DNA of 64,000 nt, taken from Salminus brasiliensis (lineage: Eukaryota; Chordata; Actinopteri; Characiformes; Bryconidae). Numbering within the stretch: position 1 is the stretch's first letter; each line of letters opens with the position of its first letter. Positions 59,057-64,000 of this stretch are shown here, piece by piece. The stretch covers positions 12,052,990-12,116,989 of the forward strand of contig NC_132899.1 in assembly GCF_030463535.1 (NCBI RefSeq), read 5' to 3'. Made by a program: the position numbers and the translations under genes. The notes under the pieces are model-generated. The model was given only the letters and a program-made list of their open reading frames with translations. It did not search any database and was not told the origin of the DNA.

Positions 59057-60662
59057 CAGTGGGGAGAACAAGTATTTGATACACTGCTGATTTTTCAGGT
59101 TTTCCCACTTGCAAAGCATGTAGAAGACTGTAATTTTTATCATAGGTACTCTTCAACTGTGAGTGATGGAATCTAAAACAAAAATCCAGAAAAATACATT
59201 GTATGATTTTTAAATAATTAATTTCCATTTTATTGTGGGAAATAAGTATTTGATCATCTATCAACCAGTAAGAATTTTGGCTCTCACAGACATGTTACTT
59301 CTTCTTTAAGAAGCCCTCCTGTTCTCCACTCATTACCTGTATTAACTGCACCTGTTTGAACTCGTTACCTGTATAAAAGACACCTGTCCACACACTCAAT
59401 CAGTCAGACTCCAGCATCTCCACAATGCCCAAGACCAGAGAGCTTTGTAAGGACATCAGGGATAAAATTGTAGACCTGCACAAGGCTGGGATGGGCTACA
59501 GGACAATAGGCAAGCAGCTTGGTGAGAAGGCAACAACTGTTGGTGCAATTATTAGAAAATGGAAGAAATGCAAAATAACGGATAATCTCCCTCGGTCTGG
59601 GGCGCCATGCAAGATCTCACCTCGTGGAGCATCAATGATCTTGAGGAAGGTGAGGAATGAGCCCAGAATTACACGGCAGGACCTGGTCAATGACCTGAAT
59701 AGAGCTGGGACCACAGTCTCAAAGAAAACAATCAGTAACACTCTACGCCGTCAAGGATTAAAATCCTGCAGTGCACGCAAGGTGCCCTTCCTCAAGCCAA
59801 CGCATGTCAAAGCCCGTCTGAAGTTTGCAAATGACCATCTGAATGATCCAGAGGAGGAATGGGAGAAGGTCATGTGGTCTGATGAGACAAAAATAGAACT
59901 TTTTGGTTTAAACTCCACTCGTCATGTTTGGAGGAAGAAGAATGATGAGTACAACCCCAAGAACACCATCCCAACCGTGAAGCATGGCGGTGGAAACATC
60001 ATTCTTTGGGGATGCTTTTCTGCAAAGGGGACAGGACGACTGCACCGTATTGTGGGAAGGATGGATGGGGCCATGTATCGTGAGATTTTGGCCAACAACC
60101 TCCTTCCCTCAGTAAGAGCACTGAAGGTGGGTCGTGGCTGGGTCTTCCAGCATGATAACGACCCAAAACACACAGCCAGGGCAACTAAAGAGTGGCTCCG
60201 TAGGAAACATCTTAAGGTCCTGGAGTGGCCTAGCCAGTCTCCAGACCTGAATCCAATAGAAAATCTTTGGAGGGAGCTTAAAGTCCGTGTGGCCCAGCGA
60301 CAGCCATGAAACCTGAAGGCTCTGGAGGAGATCTGTATTGAGGAGTGGGCCAAAATCCCTGCTGCAGTGTGTGCAAACCTTGTCAAGAACTACAGGAAAC
60401 GTCTCATCTCTGTAATTGCAAACAAAGGTTTCTGTACCAAATATTAAGTTTCTTTTTCTGGTGTATCAAATACTTATTTCCCACAATAAAATGGAAATTA
60501 ATTATTTAAAAATCATACAATGTATTTTTCTGGATTTTTGTTTTAGATTCCATCACTCACAGTTGAAGAGTATCTATGATAAAAATTACAGTCTTCTACA
60601 TGCTTTGCAAGTGGGAAAACCTGAAAAATCAGCAGTGTATCAAATACTTGTTCTCCCCACTG
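59057..60662 (+). mobile_element. Nearly intact Tc1/mariner transposon, 1606 bp
   Basis: Terminal inverted repeats are 198 bases each (59057-59254 and 60465-60662), starting CAGTGGGGAGAACAAGTATT. Target TA dinucleotides flank both ends (59055-59056, 60663-60664). Each inverted repeat carries the 11-mer AAGTATTTGAT twice, near its outer and inner ends (59070-59080 and 59244-59254; mirrored at 60639-60649 and 60465-60475). This is the IR/DR arrangement known from Sleeping Beauty-type elements. The repeats are nearly identical, implying a young insertion. A transposase gene with one stop lies between. Confidence 0.95.
59425..60447 (+). pseudogene. Tc1-type transposase, one premature stop
   Basis: Begins [20 protein letters not shown] and reads 294 codons to TGA at 60307-60309. 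The same frame then continues with [17 protein letters not shown] to a normal TAA at 60445-60447, giving an original length of 340 residues, usual for the family. Paired-like helix-turn-helix DNA-binding domains occupy about residues 1-115. The DDE catalytic triad is complete before the stop: D153 (MWSDETK), D244 (FQHDNDPKH) and E279 (DLNPIENLW), spaced DD34E. A glycine-rich box (KHGGGN) is also present. The stop probably arose by CGA to TGA. Loss of 46 C-terminal residues should inactivate it, though this is inferred. Confidence 0.95.
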
Positions 60663-60669
60663 TATGTAT

Positions 60670-60717
<48 letters not shown>

Positions 60718-60723
60718 CACACA
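60663..60723. repeat. (TATG)n(TA)n microsatellite, right flank of the Tc1 insertion
   Basis: The continuation of the split microsatellite. It ends in a (CA)n run before the next MITE fragment. Confidence 0.9.
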
Positions 60724-60930
60724 CACACTAGGGACAAAAGTATTGGGACACCTGTTCATTCATTGTTTCCTCCGAAATCAACCCTGCTTTTGTTGGAGTA
60801 ACTGTCTCTACTGTCCACACACAAAGCTTTCCACTAGATTTTAGAGCATTGTTGCAAGGACTAGACAAGCTGTGTGTATTTTGAAGTTTAAAGTAGCTGA
60901 TTGCATTCATTACACATGGCCTTAAAGCCA
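60724..60930 (+). mobile_element. Tc1-type MITE fragment, copy I
   Basis: Begins near GGGACAAAAGTATTGGGACA and carries TGGAGTAACTGTCTCTACTG and GACTAGACAAGCTGTGTGTA. The centre and the right terminal repeat are missing. Confidence 0.7.
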
Positions 60931-63356
60931 TGAGCAAATGGTAATAAAATGGTCTAGGCCTAGTCAACATTGAGGCAGGATGAGTGCTAATCTTATATCT
61001 TTCATTGTTACTTTGTGGTTCAAACAGTCAAGAGTGTATAATTGCTTCTGTCAGCATAATGGAGGCACAAACTAGTCATTGCTTTGTTATCTTTAAACCG
61101 GCACCTCCATCTTCCTCTTCACTGGGCTACCAGTAAGGAGTAAGCAGTTCTTAATGCATGTAGATATCTGATCTCCAAAGTTCCAATCAAATGCAATAAA
61201 CACAGGTAAAACTACGTAACAGGATGTACTTTACAGTTGTTAAGAATGTGCTGCCCCGGAATTGGATCATTTGATGAGCTGAAGTACTTCTACCCCACAT
61301 TCATATTGTGTTTATGGCTGTGTGCGCAAGAAGGTTGCATTCATTTTCTGAGTGTGTTAATTAGCTGGCAGGGATCGGCTATGTCGGATAGGTCCTGCTA
61401 AACACTTGCTAAAATATTGATGCACAGCCGAACCCTGAGCTGTTCTTAAATTACAGTTAGCCTTTCACAATGTCGGATACATACTACATATGTTGAGTGA
61501 GACAGCTGTACTTGACCGACAGTACAGTATAAGTATGGATTTGTGTGGAGCTTGACTTCACATGAATAGCCTTGTTCTCAGAAACCATGGCTCGTAAAAT
61601 CTCTTTTGCAACATCACTTAGAGTCTGAACTTTAACCTGCCGTTGATTGTTCACCGCAATAAATGGTCTATGTAGCTTGCCTTTTAAAGTTGCGACTTAC
61701 GGTATCAGGAATGGTCACAGAACTGGATGCATATGTTGATCTGTTGGCACAGCATGTTAAATACTTCAGATTTATTGCTAGTTTTATGCTTTTTTTTGTA
61801 AACTGCCATGTTTACTTCTCGCTTGTAATGTAGGACATTGGTGAGAACATTGAAATTTCTACATTGGACCACATTTGTAAATGGATTACACTGCATAAAT
61901 TGATTAGAATTAGGTAGACAGTTAGATCACTGCCTTGTCTAAGCACTCAGGAGCAAAAGCCATCCATAATTAAATCTGAAATATCCCTTGTTACTGATCT
62001 CTCTAAGCTTTAGTGAACTGGAAGGCCGCTTTTGCCAGGGGACTCTTTCCATTTGGTAATCATTTTTCAATTATTTTTTATAATAAATGGCAAAAGAGCA
62101 CATAGATTATGTGGACACAAATCTCTTTTAATCAGCTTTAGCTGTGCGGTTCCAGAGACAGCTTTTATGAACAGTATGGGTGATACTCTCAGATTTATCT
62201 ATCTGAGGGTGATTACATTTTAGCAACCAAGCTCTGCTTTCCAGTCACCATTCAGTACAGCGACTTATAGAATGAAAGAGCAAAAAAATCCAGGTCAGAC
62301 AGGAGAGGAAGAACTGAATGACTTTTTTTCTGTAGGTCTATACGCAGAGCACACATGCACAGGCTGTGGGAAATGTGATCCTAGTGTTGCAGTGCATTTC
62401 AAGGCCTCAAGGTGCATTAAGAATGAATAGGTCTTCAGTTTCACGGCTCTCACTCTTGGTAAACACCTGAGTGGTCAGGGGCTCTTTATACTTGCGATTA
62501 TCACCCACCTGTGTCTCATGTGGCTTTTTATGTCCTCAATTACCCATTGACGGGGACTAGCATCTTATTACCCTGTTTTTTGGCGCAACTGTAGGCAATA
62601 TCACTTGATCTCAGCTCTCCACACTGTTCTCCCCAGACCTCATAAAATTAATTGGATGTGACCGACATCAGACATCGCTGTCCATTTCATTTATTATTTC
62701 TGATTTTGTTGAGGTTTGATCTAACCTGCATGGATTTCTATCCACTGCCCTCCAGTGTAACAATTTCTCTTAAAGCAACCACATTACATTCCCCATGCAT
62801 GCATCTTCTGAAATGAAAAGCCAATACTGGGCAGATCTGATAAAAACCATTATCACTCAAATATATTCAAAATGTATCCAAATATATCACTGTGTCTGGT
62901 GCTATATACATTAGCATTAATCAAGTTCTACCAATTAGTATTAACACCCAATTATAAAATTACACTAAAACACTAAATCACACCAAAGGGAATCTTGCAC
63001 AGTACTAAAAGACTCATTTAGACAGGAAACCTACCTGTTATGAATTTTAAACCAATAAATTACAGACATTGTAGGACTTGACACCATGAATAAAAATGTG
63101 AACTTTCCATGCACTATACCCATGAATGTAATGCTCATTTTATGTTAAATGTATGAGTTATGATATCTGTAGTACTGAAAAGCACTGGCACAGGATGTCA
63201 GTATCTCAGAAATGTGACTGTTATTACTTGACTGTTAAGACATATTTCTTTGACTCGAATTTGGGCTAGTTAGACTAAATTATACATACAATGGGAGTTC
63301 TCCGTTACTTTTATTGGCAAGGACTGTGATCCGTGACTGGATGGTTGGCCCACATT
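60931..63356. other. Intergenic, no recognised gene
   Basis: A/T-rich, no coding signature and no repeat that I can name. Confidence 0.4.
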
Positions 63357-63358
63357 TA

Positions 63359-63720
63359 CAGTCAGGTCCATAATTATTTGGACAGTCAGAAAATGTTTGT
63401 AGATTAGGCTCTGGATTACACAGAATTGAACTGAATCAACCCAGTAGCAGTGTGGACTTTCAGCTTTAATTTAAGGGGTACAACAAAAAATATTACATTA
63501 GCTGATTAGGAATTAGTCATATTTTACAAAGCTCGCTCGAAAGTAATGGATTATTTATCTGATAAGCAATTACATGAACTGTTTCCTCATTGTTTGATTG
63601 CAGAGGTTGCAGAGGTTGATTGCAAGTGTTATTTTTTTTATTTGGCAGCTGTTTGTAGGGATTACCTGACCTCAACCCAATTAAAGATTCTTACTGTAGA
63701 ATAACCTGAAGGCGGAAGCA
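63359..63720 (+). mobile_element. Second Tc1-like family, deletion derivative
   Basis: Starts after TA with CAGTCAGGTCCATAATTATT, a Tc1-type terminal repeat different from the element at 59 kb. Near 63665-63685 the string translates PDLNPIK, the remnant of the last catalytic motif (normally DLNPIE, here with E to K). The rest of the gene is missing and no right end was found. Confidence 0.6.
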
Positions 63721-63780
63721 AAAAAGCAGCAACTAATGCTGGCCAATTTTGAAATTTTCCAGTGTCTGAATGAAATCACA

Positions 63781-64000
63781 CAAGTTTTGCTAGAGTTACA
63801 TCGTGCTCCCATCATCTCGATTGTTTGGTGTAAGGTGGTCAGGACAGCTGTCTTAACTCTGAAGTCTTTTTTCGTCTTGATGTACCAATAAAATCAACCG
63901 TGTTAATGTTTTTAGATTTGCTCATGCAAACTGTGACTGGGACATTTTGAATAACTAATAGGTGAGCTCTCTCCAGCACCAAACAGCAAGCACCTTGCTG
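63781..64000 (+). repeat. Dispersed repeat, copy 2, cut by the window end
   Basis: Matches 57084-57260 through GTTTGGTGTAAGGTGGTCAG, CTCATGCAAACTGTGACTGG and CTAATAGGTGAGCTCTCTCC. It is longer in the middle by a stretch containing ACCAATAAAATC. Confidence 0.7.

Noticed and set aside
58769-59264. Frames with His-Thr repeats
   Set aside because: They are translations of the (GT)n/(CA)n microsatellite and the Tc1 inverted repeat.

Overview
This window is nuclear DNA of a ray-finned (teleost) fish. The genes have vertebrate exon-intron structure, and the spaces between them are filled with fish-type Tc1/mariner transposons, tRNA-derived SINEs, L2-like LINE tails and long dinucleotide microsatellites. 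The repeat types suggest an otophysan fish (characin, catfish or relative); this is inferred from familiarity, not from a search. No bacterial operon, CRISPR array, rRNA or intact tRNA gene was seen.

Three protein genes are supported. (1) cript, + strand, five exons, 197-3316, encodes a complete 101-residue cysteine-rich PDZ-binding protein. (2) A GTP cyclohydrolase I gene, - strand, six coding exons, 9642 down to 5473, encodes a complete 239-residue enzyme with all three zinc ligands. Its position between cript and socs5 suggests the second fish paralog, gch2, the pigment-pathway copy. (3) socs5, + strand, has its whole 527-codon reading frame in one exon (35377-36960), preceded by a probable noncoding first exon in a CpG-rich promoter near 24.4-24.8 kb and an intron of about 10.5 kb. 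cript and the cyclohydrolase gene converge tail to tail. The cyclohydrolase gene and socs5 diverge, with about 15 kb of repeat-rich DNA between their promoters. In mammals CRIPT and SOCS5 are also neighbours in the same orientation, while GCH1 lies near SOCS4 on the paralogous chromosome. The window therefore looks like an old linkage block in which fish kept a cyclohydrolase copy that mammals lost here.

Layout: 0-4.2 kb cript, with a SINE and a MITE in its first intron; 4.2-9.9 kb the cyclohydrolase gene and its promoter; 9.9-24.2 kb intergenic, with two tandem repeats (25-bp and 36-bp units), Tc1 relics, MITEs, SINEs and a LINE 3' end; 24.2-35.4 kb socs5 promoter, first exon and intron, with a LINE relic at 32.1-33.3 kb; 35.4-39.4 kb socs5 coding exon and probable 3' UTR; 39.4-64 kb no recognised gene. 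This last region carries MITEs, foldback elements, microsatellites, a possible solo LTR (50.3-50.7 kb) and a nearly intact 1.6-kb Tc1 element (59,057-60,662) with 198-bp inverted repeats and a transposase broken by one stop codon.

The three genes act in separate processes: CRIPT at the postsynaptic scaffold, GTP cyclohydrolase I at the first step of tetrahydrobiopterin and pteridine synthesis, and SOCS5 in turning off cytokine and EGF receptor signalling. Most of the remaining structure is explained by layers of transposons, several visibly nested.
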